Source of the DNA: JBPOFY01 sp051252415
GTDB lineage: Bacteria > Verrucomicrobiota > Verrucomicrobiia > Opitutales > Coraliomargaritaceae
Assembly (NCBI GenBank): GCA_051252415.1
Contig: JBPOGA010000004.1
Coordinates: 183,017 to 247,016 of the forward strand
Direction: 5' to 3'
DNA: 64,000 nucleotides
Each line of letters begins with the position of its first letter. The stretch's first letter is position 1. The translations under genes were made by a program, and so were the position numbers. The notes under the pieces were generated by a model. The model had not been told where the DNA came from and did no database searches. It saw nothing but the letters and a program-made list of their open reading frames with translations. Below are positions 27,838-38,500 of the stretch, piece after piece.

Positions 27838-29788
27838 CATCGATCTCGAATACGAAGCAGAGCTCTCGCTCAAACGTATACGCCCCAAAATTGTCCAATG
27901 CGTTGAGGCTGCATCGGAGTCACCCGCTCAGTGCGCGTTGATGCTTGAAACCATGGATGCTCGACTAGCTGAGCATTGGTCGCGTTTGTTCTCTTTGTTG
28001 TATCGATTGTATGGCACACATTACGACTTCTTCTATTATTTGGAGGGTATATTAATGACGGCGGTCGAGTGTTGGATCGCTCGGCCGGACGAGCTACATC
28101 AACTTGATGCGCGACGTGAGAACGACCCCTGTTGGTTTCTTTCCGAGCGTATGGTGGGCGGCTCACTGTATGTCGATTTGTTTAGTGATGATTTGAATAC
28201 GCTGCGTGATAAGATCCCATATTTCAAAGACCTTGGGCTTACTTACGTGCATTTAATGCCACTCTTTCAAGACCGGGAAGGGCAAAGCGATGGGGGCTAT
28301 GCCATTACGGATTATCGAGCAGTTGATCCTGAATTGGGATCGATGGAGGAGCTGCAAGCGCTTGCTGCTGACTTTCGAAAAGTTGGAATTTCGCTAGTGC
28401 TGGATTTTGTGTTTAATCACACTTCAGACGATCATGAATGGGCTATTCGTGCGCAAGAGGGCGCTCGCGAGTATCAAGATTACTACTACACCTACACGGA
28501 TCGCAGCATACCTGATCAGTATGAGCAAAATTTGCGTGAGATTTTCCCTACGATACGCCGCGGGAATTTTACCTACCATGAGGGCATGCAGCAATGGGTT
28601 TGGACAACCTTTAATAGTTTTCAATGGGATTTAAAATATGCGAATCCTGAAGTCTTCCGTGCGATGGTTGGGGAAATGCTCTTTCTGGCGAATACGGGTG
28701 TCGAAATTTTACGTTTAGATGCGGTCGCATTTATTTGGAAGCAAATGGGCACGATGTGCGAAAACCTGCCGGAGGCACATCTGCTAATTCAAGGCTTTAA
28801 CGCGGTGTGTCGCATTGCGGCACCAGGCTTAGTTTTTAAGTCGGAAGCCATCGTCCATCCAGATGAAGTGGCCAAATACATTGATCTAGGTGAGTGTCAG
28901 ATTTCCTATAACCCAACCCTGATGGCGTTGATGTGGGAAAGCATTGCGACACGGGAAACCAAGTTGCTCAAACAATCCTTAAGTCACCGTCATCAACTTC
29001 CCGAGGGCACCTCATGGGTAAATTATCTGCGCGGCCACGATGATATCGGGTGGTCGTTTGATAATGGCGATGCTTGGGCGGTCGGAATTAACCCCGATCA
29101 TCATAGAAATTTCTTAAATGCTTTTTATGCCGGTGGCTTCGATGGATCATTTGCATCTGGTGTCCCATTTCAGCATAATACAGATACTGGTGACATGCGT
29201 GTCTCAGGCACGATGGCATCACTGGCAGGCTTGGAGCAAGCGCTAGAGTCTGAAGACCCACTGTTGATCGAAATGGCGCTGCGGCGCATGCATATGATGT
29301 ATGGTGTGCTTTCCAGTATCGGTGGCATTCCGTTGATTTTTTTAGGAGAAGAGTGGGGCTTACTAAACGATTACAGTTATCTCGAAGATGCGAATAAGGC
29401 CGATGACAGTCGCTGGGTGCATCGTCCGCGAATGGAATGGACGATGCTCAGTGAGCTAAAGGATAAATCTTCGATTCGCCGCCGCTTGTTTGTGTCGATG
29501 CAACATCTCTTCGCGGTGCGTAAGGAGATTCCTGCGTTAGCTGGTGATCATATGCGCTTGCTACCAATTAATAACCCTCATGTGCTCACTTACTTACGTT
29601 GGAACCACCTAAGCACACTGACTGTAATTGCCAATTTCTCGGAACAAGAGCAGGAGATAGATGTTCGCCAACTGCGGACTGAAGGCTTGTCACATTTCTT
29701 GATCGATGCATTAACAAAACGTGAAGTGTCTACACATGATACGTTGACTATAGGGCCTTACGAATTGCTTTGGTTAAAGGAGGATTAA
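27830..29788 (+). CDS. ams: Amylosucrase (GH13)
   Basis: The ATG at 27830 is chosen because it overlaps the SPS stop and has GGGG just upstream; a TTG at 27788 would extend it by 14 codons. 652 residues. A helical N-terminal domain of ~95 residues precedes the (beta/alpha)8 barrel, as in amylosucrases. Catalytic residues are Asp297 (RLDAVAF), Glu339 (KSEAIVHP) and Asp404 (GHDDIGW). As I recall the Neisseria polysaccharea enzyme (D286, E328, D393), all three are shifted by the same 11 residues. GGSLYVDLF and LGLTYVHLMPLFQ are family-typical. It transfers glucose from sucrose to an alpha-1,4-glucan and frees fructose, linking sucrose to glycogen; hydrolysis or isomerisation are side reactions. 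Confidence 0.92.
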   Translation: MPDIDLEYEAELSLKRIRPKIVQCVEAASESPAQCALMLETMDARLAEHWSRLFSLLYRLYGTHYDFFYYLEGILMTAVECWIARPDELHQLDARRENDPCWFLSERMVGGSLYVDLFSDDLNTLRDKIPYFKDLGLTYVHLMPLFQDREGQSDGGYAITDYRAVDPELGSMEELQALAADFRKVGISLVLDFVFNHTSDDHEWAIRAQEGAREYQDYYYTYTDRSIPDQYEQNLREIFPTIRRGNFTYHEGMQQWVWTTFNSFQWDLKYANPEVFRAMVGEMLFLANTGVEILRLDAVAFIWKQMGTMCENLPEAHLLIQGFNAVCRIAAPGLVFKSEAIVHPDEVAKYIDLGECQISYNPTLMALMWESIATRETKLLKQSLSHRHQLPEGTSWVNYLRGHDDIGWSFDNGDAWAVGINPDHHRNFLNAFYAGGFDGSFASGVPFQHNTDTGDMRVSGTMASLAGLEQALESEDPLLIEMALRRMHMMYGVLSSIGGIPLIFLGEEWGLLNDYSYLEDANKADDSRWVHRPRMEWTMLSELKDKSSIRRRLFVSMQHLFAVRKEIPALAGDHMRLLPINNPHVLTYLRWNHLSTLTVIANFSEQEQEIDVRQLRTEGLSHFLIDALTKREVSTHDTLTIGPYELLWLKED

Positions 29789-29935
29789 CCGCTTCGAAAT
29801 ATTGAAACCCTTTCAGTAAGTTCCAAGACGTGTAGCGTAGGGATGGCGTAATGTTGCTCCCATGCGTAGATTTCACCGCGAGTATTTTACTCAACGTTTA
29901 CGCGGTTCAGACTTTCTCTTCTGTGAGTACCGTCT

Positions 29936-31087
29936 ATGTTTTATCTCATGAGATTATTGGTTCCCTTGTCATTGTTTCTCGCTTCAAGCCTTCCTGTGGC
30001 GGCCTTATCGGTCGTCAATCACAGCTTTGAAGATATAAGCGGCGAGTTTGTTGTGAATGAGTTTACCTTTGGGCCACTGCTGGGATGGGATCTGTATGAG
30101 GAAACGCCGGACCTAACAGATGGCGGTGATGGCCCTGACTTTTTCATCGGGACGCTCACGCCTCAATTGAATGGCGATACGCCTGAGGATCCTGATGACT
30201 ATATTTATTTCCTTGCGGGTGCAGCGGACGGTGTCCGAGTCGGGATTGCGTTTAATTATGATATTACTCGTGACTCTGGAGAGTATGGCTTACAGCAAAC
30301 GACGACCCACACCTATGAGGCGAATACTGCCTACACTTTGCAGGTTGAGATCGGCAATATCGCCTCTGGCCTAGCCGTGAGTAATACCTATTTTTACCTC
30401 GAAGGATTCCCTGGATATCGCATTGCCCTAATGGCGGATGGAGTCGAAATCGAAACGGATTCTTCAAGCGCTGGCTCGATTGCTGAAGGAGATTTTGCGA
30501 CAGCGACGCTCACTTACGTAACAGGGAGCAGCGGGGGAGTTGTTGGACAGACGATTGGCATTCGCTTGGTTAATCTCAACGATTCTAACTCAGATACGGA
30601 CGTCCCAGCAGGTAATGATGTCGAGGTCGACTTCGACGATGTTCGCCTAGACGCGGTGCCTCTTTCACCGTTGGAAGCGTGGCGTTTTGATCATTTCGGA
30701 ACGACCGAAAGCACTGGAAACGCTGCAAACGATTTCGACAACGATTTAGATGGTGTCGCGAACCTCATTGAATTTCTTCTCGGGCTGGACCCCACGGTTT
30801 ACGATTCCGATGGCGCCGTTATAGCCGACATTACCGACGTTAGTGGTATGGACTACCTTACGTTGACCTTTGACCGCGACTTAACAGCCTCAGGTGTTAA
30901 TTTGTCAGTCCGTGCCACGTCAGACTTAGAGCTAGACCTATCCAGTTGGGACATGATCGATCCCGACGGCGTGAATCAGGTCAGCTCGAACACTGTGGGA
31001 AATGTAGAAACGCTGACGGTCCGCGACAATCAGCCGACAAGCGGAGCGATTAGACGCTTCATGCTCCTCGAAGTAACCGAGCCGTAA
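29936..31087 (+). CDS. Secreted hypothetical protein sharing its C-terminal module with the PL6 protein at 35551
   Basis: 383 residues. Signal peptide LVPLSLFLASSLPVAA. The N-terminal ~210 residues (VVNHSFEDISGEF ... YTLQVEIGNIASG ... VDFDDVRLDA) resemble jelly-roll domains of exported proteins in this phylum; no enzyme motif is seen. Residues ~240-383 hold WRFDHFGTTE, a calcium-binding-like NDLDGVANLIEFLLGLDP stretch, and the end RFMLLEVTEP. That segment is closely repeated at the end of the protein encoded at 35551-38868, also at DNA level. It may be a carbohydrate-binding or surface protein associated with the lyases; this is inference. Confidence 0.7.
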   Translation: MFYLMRLLVPLSLFLASSLPVAALSVVNHSFEDISGEFVVNEFTFGPLLGWDLYEETPDLTDGGDGPDFFIGTLTPQLNGDTPEDPDDYIYFLAGAADGVRVGIAFNYDITRDSGEYGLQQTTTHTYEANTAYTLQVEIGNIASGLAVSNTYFYLEGFPGYRIALMADGVEIETDSSSAGSIAEGDFATATLTYVTGSSGGVVGQTIGIRLVNLNDSNSDTDVPAGNDVEVDFDDVRLDAVPLSPLEAWRFDHFGTTESTGNAANDFDNDLDGVANLIEFLLGLDPTVYDSDGAVIADITDVSGMDYLTLTFDRDLTASGVNLSVRATSDLELDLSSWDMIDPDGVNQVSSNTVGNVETLTVRDNQPTSGAIRRFMLLEVTEP

Positions 31088-31500
31088 TCAACAACCTATG
31101 CGGTGCAGTAGAGCGGGCATGTGAGTATCGGTGACAGGAGCCACCATGTCTGTTTATACTGCCGCGTATCACTTTTTGTGAAAATACGCACGGTAAAAAC
31201 GGGAGCAAGATGCTCCCGTTTTTTCATCTTTATCGAAATCACAAATCACCATGCGTGGCAGTTTAGCCATCAGAACTTTCTACTTTCCTGCCTACCTTAC
31301 CAAATTACTACGTCTATTTAGATAAGCATAATATAATGCCCATATGCGGTTTAACATTATCAGTAGTATGCTCCTTTATTTCGTCCCGATAAATCAATCC
31401 GAGGTATGTTTGAGACTATCTCAATTCCGATCTTGCCAATATCCTCTTGTGATTATTAATAAATATTACCCTGAGTGTGAAAAACTACCATACCTAACAA
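31088..31500 (+). other. 413-bp intergenic region with terminator
   Basis: Apart from the terminator at 31198-31224 I see no gene. The remaining A/T-rich part (31300-31500) probably carries the promoter of the beta-helix protein gene; no motif was assigned. Confidence 0.4.
31198..31224 (+). terminator. Rho-independent terminator
   Basis: Stem ACGGGAGCA / TGCTCCCGT with loop AGA, followed by six T. It lies 110 bp after the stop of the secreted hypothetical gene and most likely ends that transcript. Confidence 0.85.
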
Positions 31501-32967
31501 ATGAAATCCTTTATCCTCTCTAGTCTCAGTCTACTATGTCTCACATCAATCGCATTATCTGCGGCTCCGCTTAAACGAAGCGATTTGCCACAATGGCAGG
31601 CAGGTGTTGAGGGGGGTATCCCGAGTTATCCTGTGCGTGTCGAGCTTACTGCAGAGGCACTTACATCGGATGCTGATCAAGCTATCCAATCTGCGATTGA
31701 AACAGTAGAGTCTCCTGGAGTTGTCCTGCTTCCAGCTGGTGTATTCAATATTACTCGCCCTATATTGCTTCGCAGTGGCGTCGTTTTGCGTGGCTCTGGA
31801 GCGCTCGATACAAAACTCATTTTTGATATTCCACTCTTTGAGGAGGACGACGAAGGCATTCGACCTGCACTAGGTTTTCTCCGACTCAGCGGCGTCCAGA
31901 CCGATGCACCAGTTGCAATAAATCAAGCGATCAATAAAGGCGACTTATCACTTAGTTTGGCTCAACCCGCTGCGCTTTCCGTTGGTGATATGATTCTCGT
32001 CGACTCAGAGAATGATGTGAAGCGGATGTATACCGAAGCGAGATGGGAGCGTCCGTGGGCGGCGCGTTCACTTGGTCAAATTGTCAACGTAGTCGCTACA
32101 GAGGGTTCCACCGTAACTGTGGATACAGCACTTCGTCATGCTCACAAACTCGACCTGAATCCGCAGATCACACGTATTGAACCGATCACTGGAGCTGGGC
32201 TTGAGAACCTCGTCTTCTATCGCAATGAAGGTGCGCTGGATAATCTCGTCGGGTTTCAATTTGCGAAAAACTGTTGGATCCTGAATTGCGAATCGGAAAA
32301 CGCGTCAAGAAGTCACGTCTGGATCAATTTTAGTCGATTCGTTACTGTTTCAGGGAATCGTTGCCATGGAGCTTCTGACTTTGGTGGAGGAGGCAACGGT
32401 TACGGAATTGTTGCTGGAAACGTCGCGACAGATTGCCTGTTCGAAAACAATATCATGCATACGCTTCGTCATTCCATAATGGCAAAACGCGGCTCAAACG
32501 GAAATGTATTCGCCTACAATTATAGTTTCGATCGCCGCCGAGAAGAAGGTAAGCGACTCCTTTGTGATATTTCGATTCATGGACATTATCCGTATCAAAA
32601 TCTTTTCGAAGGAAACAAAGTTCAATTCATTGAGCTCGCGGATTACTGGGGTCCATCCGGCCCATTTAACACTTTCTTCCGCAATCACGTCGCCGATGAG
32701 ATCGAGATCAGCGATCACTCACATGAGACCGTGGTATGGCACAATACGATGCCCAAAGGTCGTGTCAAAGACGATGGAACTTCAGTCGACCTATACATCC
32801 AAAACAACGGCCCAGCCCCAGTAGATGAAGGGGCACCAGATTCTCTCTTCTATACTGAAAAACCTGCTTATTGGGGCGATGCTGCCTGGCCTGTTGGTGC
32901 TACAGACGCACCTTGGAATCCCGCTGAAAAACGTGCCATCGAATCTGGTGTTGAGGGCTTGAAGTAG
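31501..32967 (+). CDS. Secreted right-handed beta-helix (pectate-lyase-superfamily) protein
   Basis: 488 residues. Signal peptide FILSSLSLLCLTSIALSA. The pattern DADQAIQSAIETVESPGVVLLPAG followed by I.RPILLRSGVVLRGSG is typical of Pectate_lyase_3-type helices (split motifs: VVLLPAGVFNI and VVLRGSGALD). Repeated N-rich turns later in the protein (NCWILNCESENA, CLFENNIMHTLRHS, NLFEGNKVQF) fit a parallel beta-helix of about ten coils. Such proteins are polysaccharide lyases, glycosidases or epimerases; catalytic residues could not be assigned. Its place between the sucrose cluster and two PL6 lyases suggests a role in uronate polymer breakdown. Confidence 0.72.
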   Translation: MKSFILSSLSLLCLTSIALSAAPLKRSDLPQWQAGVEGGIPSYPVRVELTAEALTSDADQAIQSAIETVESPGVVLLPAGVFNITRPILLRSGVVLRGSGALDTKLIFDIPLFEEDDEGIRPALGFLRLSGVQTDAPVAINQAINKGDLSLSLAQPAALSVGDMILVDSENDVKRMYTEARWERPWAARSLGQIVNVVATEGSTVTVDTALRHAHKLDLNPQITRIEPITGAGLENLVFYRNEGALDNLVGFQFAKNCWILNCESENASRSHVWINFSRFVTVSGNRCHGASDFGGGGNGYGIVAGNVATDCLFENNIMHTLRHSIMAKRGSNGNVFAYNYSFDRRREEGKRLLCDISIHGHYPYQNLFEGNKVQFIELADYWGPSGPFNTFFRNHVADEIEISDHSHETVVWHNTMPKGRVKDDGTSVDLYIQNNGPAPVDEGAPDSLFYTEKPAYWGDAAWPVGATDAPWNPAEKRAIESGVEGLK

Positions 32968-33106
32968 ATCTTTGCTGCGCCTCTGAAAATGGACTAGGAT
33001 CAGGCTCGAATGAACAGTTGATAAAAGATGGTAAAATACTCGTTGTTGTAGGGATATTGCTAAGTGGGTCTTGCACACCTTACTCCAGTTATCTATGGAT
33101 GGCTCT

Positions 33107-33874
33107 ATGAATCCCCCATCTAATTTAACGTTCCCCGTCCTTTCCTTATTTGTGTCCACTTTACTCTTTGTGAGTGGTTGTCAGTCGACGAGTCAGCCAT
33201 CGACTGAATCAAGCGTAGCAACGCCGACTGCTAAAACAGTTTTATCTAAGCCAGCGCCAATTGTTGCTAAGCAAGTTGTGGTAGAAACACCGAAGGAACC
33301 TAGGGTTGTTAGTGCCTTCGCGATTAATTTTAAAGGGATGAATCCTTTGGGTAGTGATGCTTGTCAACTTTCTGACTTCCAGACTGAGGAGTCACGACTT
33401 CCTGCAGACACACCAGTTAATCATGTTACGCATAGACAACTCAAAGATAAAGCGCTTGGGGTATTTGGTGACTCTAAAATTCGAATTTCTGCTACAGATG
33501 TAGGTAACTCTTACGATACGGATAAAGGGAAATGGTTAGAGGACCCGATCTTAAATGGGTATTTGTATGTGCGTGGCACATCGAGCTTCACTATTTCAAA
33601 TTTGAATATGATTCCTATAGGTGCAGAAATTACGCTTACGCTTTGGGGTGTGGGTGACACACCAGGATCAGGCTCTAAGTTTAATGTCGTATACAATGGC
33701 TCCACAGTGGGTGAGTTGACGACTGCTTATGAGGGGGCAAAATCTGGCACCGTTGCTAAACTGAGTTTTAAGAAAGTTGCTTCTGTAGATGAGTTTGAAA
33801 TCAATTGGACCAAAAATGGTAAAGACATCCCAGGTTTTAATGGTATGGCACTAGTGGCGACTGTTCTGGAGTAA
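33107..33874 (+). CDS. Putative lipoprotein, function unknown
   Basis: The ATG at 33107 gives a standard lipoprotein signal peptide, VSTLLFVSGC, with the lipidated Cys at residue 25; the longer frame from a TTG at 33071 would only add a non-signal extension. After a Ser/Thr/Pro/Lys-rich linker (~26-75) comes a beta-rich domain (~80-255) with FAINFKGMNPLG, YLYVRGTSSFTISNL and an Asn/Gly-rich end. I do not recognise it; the fold looks like a carbohydrate-binding jelly roll. It is probably anchored in a membrane facing the periplasm or outside. Confidence 0.68.
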   Translation: MNPPSNLTFPVLSLFVSTLLFVSGCQSTSQPSTESSVATPTAKTVLSKPAPIVAKQVVVETPKEPRVVSAFAINFKGMNPLGSDACQLSDFQTEESRLPADTPVNHVTHRQLKDKALGVFGDSKIRISATDVGNSYDTDKGKWLEDPILNGYLYVRGTSSFTISNLNMIPIGAEITLTLWGVGDTPGSGSKFNVVYNGSTVGELTTAYEGAKSGTVAKLSFKKVASVDEFEINWTKNGKDIPGFNGMALVATVLE

Positions 33875-34008
33875 GCGAGAAGGTGCTGCCTTTGTGCGAA
33901 TTTGAAGTAAAAGGGGGCGTAACAATTGGTCGGCGCGATGCGACATTACATCGTATTGTCTTCACGCTTTGAACTCGTAGCGTGAGATTTTTCGTGGAGA
34001 CTCGCGGA

Positions 34009-35091
34009 ATGGTTGTTGCCTTCTATATTTTTGGAATTCTGTTCGTGCTCTTAATCGCACGTGTTGTCTTTTTTAAGGGGGCGATGCACTTGCCCGTGGC
34101 GCCACCACCGACTGGGATTCTAGACATGCACTGCCATACTGCAGGGTTCGGTGCTGGCGGAAGTGGGGCGTGGGTTTCGGATGAGCTGCGGTCGAGTTGG
34201 AAATTTAATCTCTATTTAAAAATCTTTGGCACGGATATGAAAACCGTCAGTGAGCAAGGGGATCAGATAGTGATGGATATTATAGCACGTTCGCTACTTG
34301 AATCCGTGCATGTGGATGCCGCAGTGATTTTGGCACTGGATGCGCCTTATACTGTCGACGGTGTTCTTAATCGTGCTGCAGGTGAAGCTTGTGTTCCCAA
34401 TCGCTTTGTCGGTGAGACAGTGAAGGCGCACCCTGAACTTTACTTTGGTGCGAGTGTTCACCCGAATCGCAAGGACGCGCTCGCTGAGCTAGAGTGGTCT
34501 AAAGCGAATGGTGCGGTCTTCGTTAAATGGTTGCCTAATATTCAGGACATCAATCCTGCGGATGAGCGCTATATCGACTATTACAAAAAATTGGTTGAGT
34601 TGGATCTACCTCTGCTCACGCATGTCGGTGATGAAGACTCTTTTTCAAAAACCAACAACACGTTGGGCGATCCACACTTGCTACGGCTCGCCCTCAATTG
34701 CGGGGTTCGTGTGATTGCTGCGCACGTGGCGAGTTCTGGCACCTCAGATGGACAGGATAATGTCGAGCGCCTTTTGGAAATGATGCCTCAGTATCCCAAT
34801 CTGGTGGCTGATCTCTCTACACTTACTCAGTTCAACCGGCAGAGCCATTTTCCAAAGGTTCTAAAAGATGCGCGCCTGAAAGGCCGTCTCATGTATGGCA
34901 CAGACTATCCACTTACCAATACACCGCTGGTGTCGCCTTTGCAGTATTTTCTCCGTTTGAGTCTTACGCAATTGTGGCAACTGATGAGGACGCGTAACTC
35001 ATGGGACCGGGATGTGCGATTGAAAGCCGCCCTAGGCGTGCCACCAGAAGTCTTTAGTTTTAGCCGTGAGTTCTTAAATATAAAAGGGTAG
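34009..35091 (+). CDS. Membrane-anchored amidohydrolase (amidohydrolase_2 family)
   Basis: The ATG at 34009 is chosen because GGAG sits 9 nt upstream (33996-33999); a GTG at 33982 would add nine residues. A single N-terminal transmembrane helix (VVAFYIFGILFVLLIARVVF) is followed by a metal-dependent TIM-barrel hydrolase: DMHCHTAGFG (metal-binding HxH), VHPNRKDALAEL, LLTHVGDEDS, VIAAHVASSG and a final YGTDYPLTN with the catalytic/metal Asp. 360 residues. The family includes decarboxylases and lactonases of the ACMSD/2-pyrone type, but no substrate can be assigned. It faces the periplasm if the helix is a signal anchor. Confidence 0.78.
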   Translation: MVVAFYIFGILFVLLIARVVFFKGAMHLPVAPPPTGILDMHCHTAGFGAGGSGAWVSDELRSSWKFNLYLKIFGTDMKTVSEQGDQIVMDIIARSLLESVHVDAAVILALDAPYTVDGVLNRAAGEACVPNRFVGETVKAHPELYFGASVHPNRKDALAELEWSKANGAVFVKWLPNIQDINPADERYIDYYKKLVELDLPLLTHVGDEDSFSKTNNTLGDPHLLRLALNCGVRVIAAHVASSGTSDGQDNVERLLEMMPQYPNLVADLSTLTQFNRQSHFPKVLKDARLKGRLMYGTDYPLTNTPLVSPLQYFLRLSLTQLWQLMRTRNSWDRDVRLKAALGVPPEVFSFSREFLNIKG

Positions 35092-35550
35092 GGCTAGGCG
35101 CAAAGGTTGTATAGGTCTTCTACCTATCCCAGTGGTCTAGTTAGTATGTTATGAGCTCTCTAAATGAGCTCACATTAACCTATGTGTTGATAACTTCTCA
35201 TTGAGTTGATGATTGCTGTATCTTCGTTGGATGTAGCCATGAATACTGTATTGGATAAGAAGTGTCTTAGATGGTTAACGAAAAACGCGTCCACGTGCCT
35301 GATCTGCGACGCTCCGTGTCTATGATGGTTTTTCGTAGAAGGTTAGTTTCTAGTTAATGTAAATAGCTGAAGATGATGCACCTAAGGGTCTATGTATAAG
35401 TTTGATTAATAATTATTAATAGGGCTTGTAAATTTCTTTTTTTCAGTCAAATACACATTAAAAATATCCCTGTTTTTTGCTTAGTATAACCCATCTAAAT
35501 CGCCCCATGTGACTTCCTTCCCGGGAATCCCAAAGCGTAGAAACCATAGT
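35092..35550 (+). other. 459-bp intergenic region upstream of the first PL6 gene
   Basis: No gene is seen. A hairpin, TGAGCT...AGCTCA, lies near 35153-35173. The 3' half is A/T-rich, as expected of a promoter region, but no sigma-70 boxes could be placed with confidence. Confidence 0.35.
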
Positions 35551-38500
35551 ATGAAGACCTCTATCTATCGAATCCTCTTCGCCATTTTGGCGCTCCTATC
35601 TCCAACTCTGTGGGGAACTACCTACAACATTACGAATGCTGCCGGATTTTCTTCGCTTCCATCGACGCTCAACGGTGGCGATATTGTTACCATTCAGGAT
35701 GGCACTTACAACGATATCAACAAGACGATCACCGCAAACGGAACTGCTCTAAACCCTGTCCAGATATACGCAGTAAACCCTGGGAACGTCTATTTTTCTG
35801 GGGAAATTAGATTCACCCTGAAGGGTTCTGGCATGGTAATCTCTGGCCTCGCATTCGACGGGGATGTGGTTGCGGGGCAACCGCAATACCCCAGTGGCCT
35901 CTTCCGTTTCGATTCCGATTCTTCGGACATTACCTTGCGGGATTGCCTAATCCGCAATTTCGACGTTCCCGTAACACTCCCGTTCGACCCCGAAACGGCA
36001 CCTATTTCTTACTTCATTCAGATTAACGGCTATCGCCACACCATAGAATATTGTAGCTTCATCGGCAAGGCCGCGAAGGACCCAATTCTCAACATCATTC
36101 CTACCGAGGGAATCGAGACTAAGGATATCCCGCGCCAGCATGTTATTCGCCACTGCTATTTTGCGGATCGTGTAAACATCGGAGACAATGGATATGAGGC
36201 CATACGAATCGGCGAGAGCCAGTATCAGATGTATGATATGTCCACGGTGGTCGAATATTGCTTGTTTGATAAAGCTATCTACGGGCCTAATATTAGTAAC
36301 TACGAGCCTGAGGTCATCTCCAGCAAATCACGTAACAACGTCTATCGCTACAACACCTTCCGGGAGAATAAGGGTGGTCTTGTGCTTCGACATGGCGATG
36401 ACAATGTGATTGATGGAAATTTCTTTTTCGGTATTCCGAAGCCCGCATCGCCAGTAACCCCGCCAGAGGGGGAAATCGAAATCGAGAGAATGGGAGCAGG
36501 CATTCGTATCATCGGTCTACGCCACGTCATACGAAATAATTACTTTGAAGGCATACACGGCACGGGGCTTCGTGCAGCGATTTGCCTGATGAAGGGATCG
36601 GGTGAATTCAGCGACGACTCGACTAGCAATGGATACGAGTCACCAGGAACTGCCAGATTTTTCCACAATACGATCATCGATTGCGAGCAACCGTTCGCAC
36701 TTGGAGCGACCACAAGTTCTAGTGGCACAAATGCGCCACAGAACGTTGAGATTCGCAACAATGCCGTCCAAAGCATAGCTGGGAATGGCGATGTCATCGA
36801 CTTTAACTCCGACAATGGGTGGTCCATTAGCCAGATCTCTTTTTCAGACAACCAAGCTTACCACGCCGACGGCACCTATGGAACTGTGCCCGCATCCGGA
36901 TTCACTACTGGTACTCCTGTGAACCTCGCACTTGATGTGGGGCTCGGCTACCAGATCCCACAGGCAGGTAGCCCACTCATTAATGCCGCAACTGCCACGA
37001 CGCCAGCAACGTATTTTGATATCCGCTCGAAGCTTCGTACTGGACCGCCTAACGATGTGGGCAGTTACGATACCGAAACCACGGGGACTAGTTATGGCAA
37101 GCCACTGGTCAAGGCCGATGTCGGCCCTGCCTACGACGGTCGAACCGACACGAACCGCGTGCCTACTATCAACGAGCACCCCATTTCGGCCACTGTTTTT
37201 GAGGGCGATACATTAGTACTGTCCGTAACTGCGGAAAGTCCCCAAGCGTTGTCTTACCAGTGGTATCTAGACGAAGTCGCTATCTCTGGCGCTACTGGCA
37301 CCATGCTCGATCTAAGCCCAGTCGCTCCTGCGGACGCGGGCTCATACTCAGTCGCGGTGACAAACGCTACAGGTCGTGCACTCAGTTTCGCTGCAACGCT
37401 CGCCGTTGACCCAGCCGCTCCAGTCATCACCAGCCAACCTGTCTCGGTACTGGCGGGCATCGGCGATAACGCTACCTTCACTGTCTCGGTGAACGGAATC
37501 GCGCCCTTTAGTTATGATTGGATGAAGGACGGAACTCCCATTATCCCTACGGTAGACTCCGACACACTGTCACTCACGAATGTTCAGGCTTCGGATGCGG
37601 CTGATTACTCTGTAAAGATCACGAACGCGCATGGTAACGTCACTAGTCAGGACGCTGCGCTCGTAGTCAGTGTCGATACCATCATCATCAACGATAATTT
37701 TTCGGACGAAGATCGAACTAAAACCGGTTCCGACGATGCGGACTGGTGGTCATCCAATTCAACCAGTGGGAATTCAGTCGAAATCGACGCCACAGGATTG
37801 GGATTGATCTCAGGCACTTCAGGTCGCGGTATACATGGTACGTTTGCACCTCAGACACTTGTTGTCGGAGAAAAACTAACTGTCACATACAATTTCACGA
37901 CCCCTGCCACTGTCGGCACCAATAAGGGAGGCTCGTTCAAAGTTGCCCTGATGGACTTCAACAATGCAGGTTTAGCAGCAGATCTCTCGTCATCGTCTGG
38001 CGGCGTGAACTCGCTCTATACGAATCTCCCCGGATACATGGCCGACTTTGACATCGCTACGGGCACGGAGAATATCTCCATATACAAACACGATACGCCC
38101 AACACGATTGGTCGTTTCCTTGGCACCTCGGCTGAATGGACATCCATCAATAGTAGCGCTGAAAACGGCTATACCATTACTCCCAATACCGATTACACGG
38201 GCGTATTGTCCGTCAGTAGGACGGGCGCAGATACCTTGAAAATCGTTTCATCGCTCAGCGTTTCAGGGGGAGCGCTTCTTGATAGCCACACAGAAACTGA
38301 TTCCAGTGGAATCGCCAATAACTTCGGGATGCTCGGATTTTGGGTGAACTCGAATACCTTCGGAAGTTCGTCTAGCTCAGGTAACTCAGACAACGGAATT
38401 ACCTTCACAAGTGTCACAATCGTTCGTGGCGCTGGCGACAGCACTTCACCGCTGGAAGACTGGCGATTTACTCACTTTGGAATAAACGAAGGCACCGGAA

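Noticed and set aside
33982..34008. GTG start of the amidohydrolase at 33982
   Set aside because: The ATG at 34009 has GGAG at suitable spacing and begins directly before the membrane helix.
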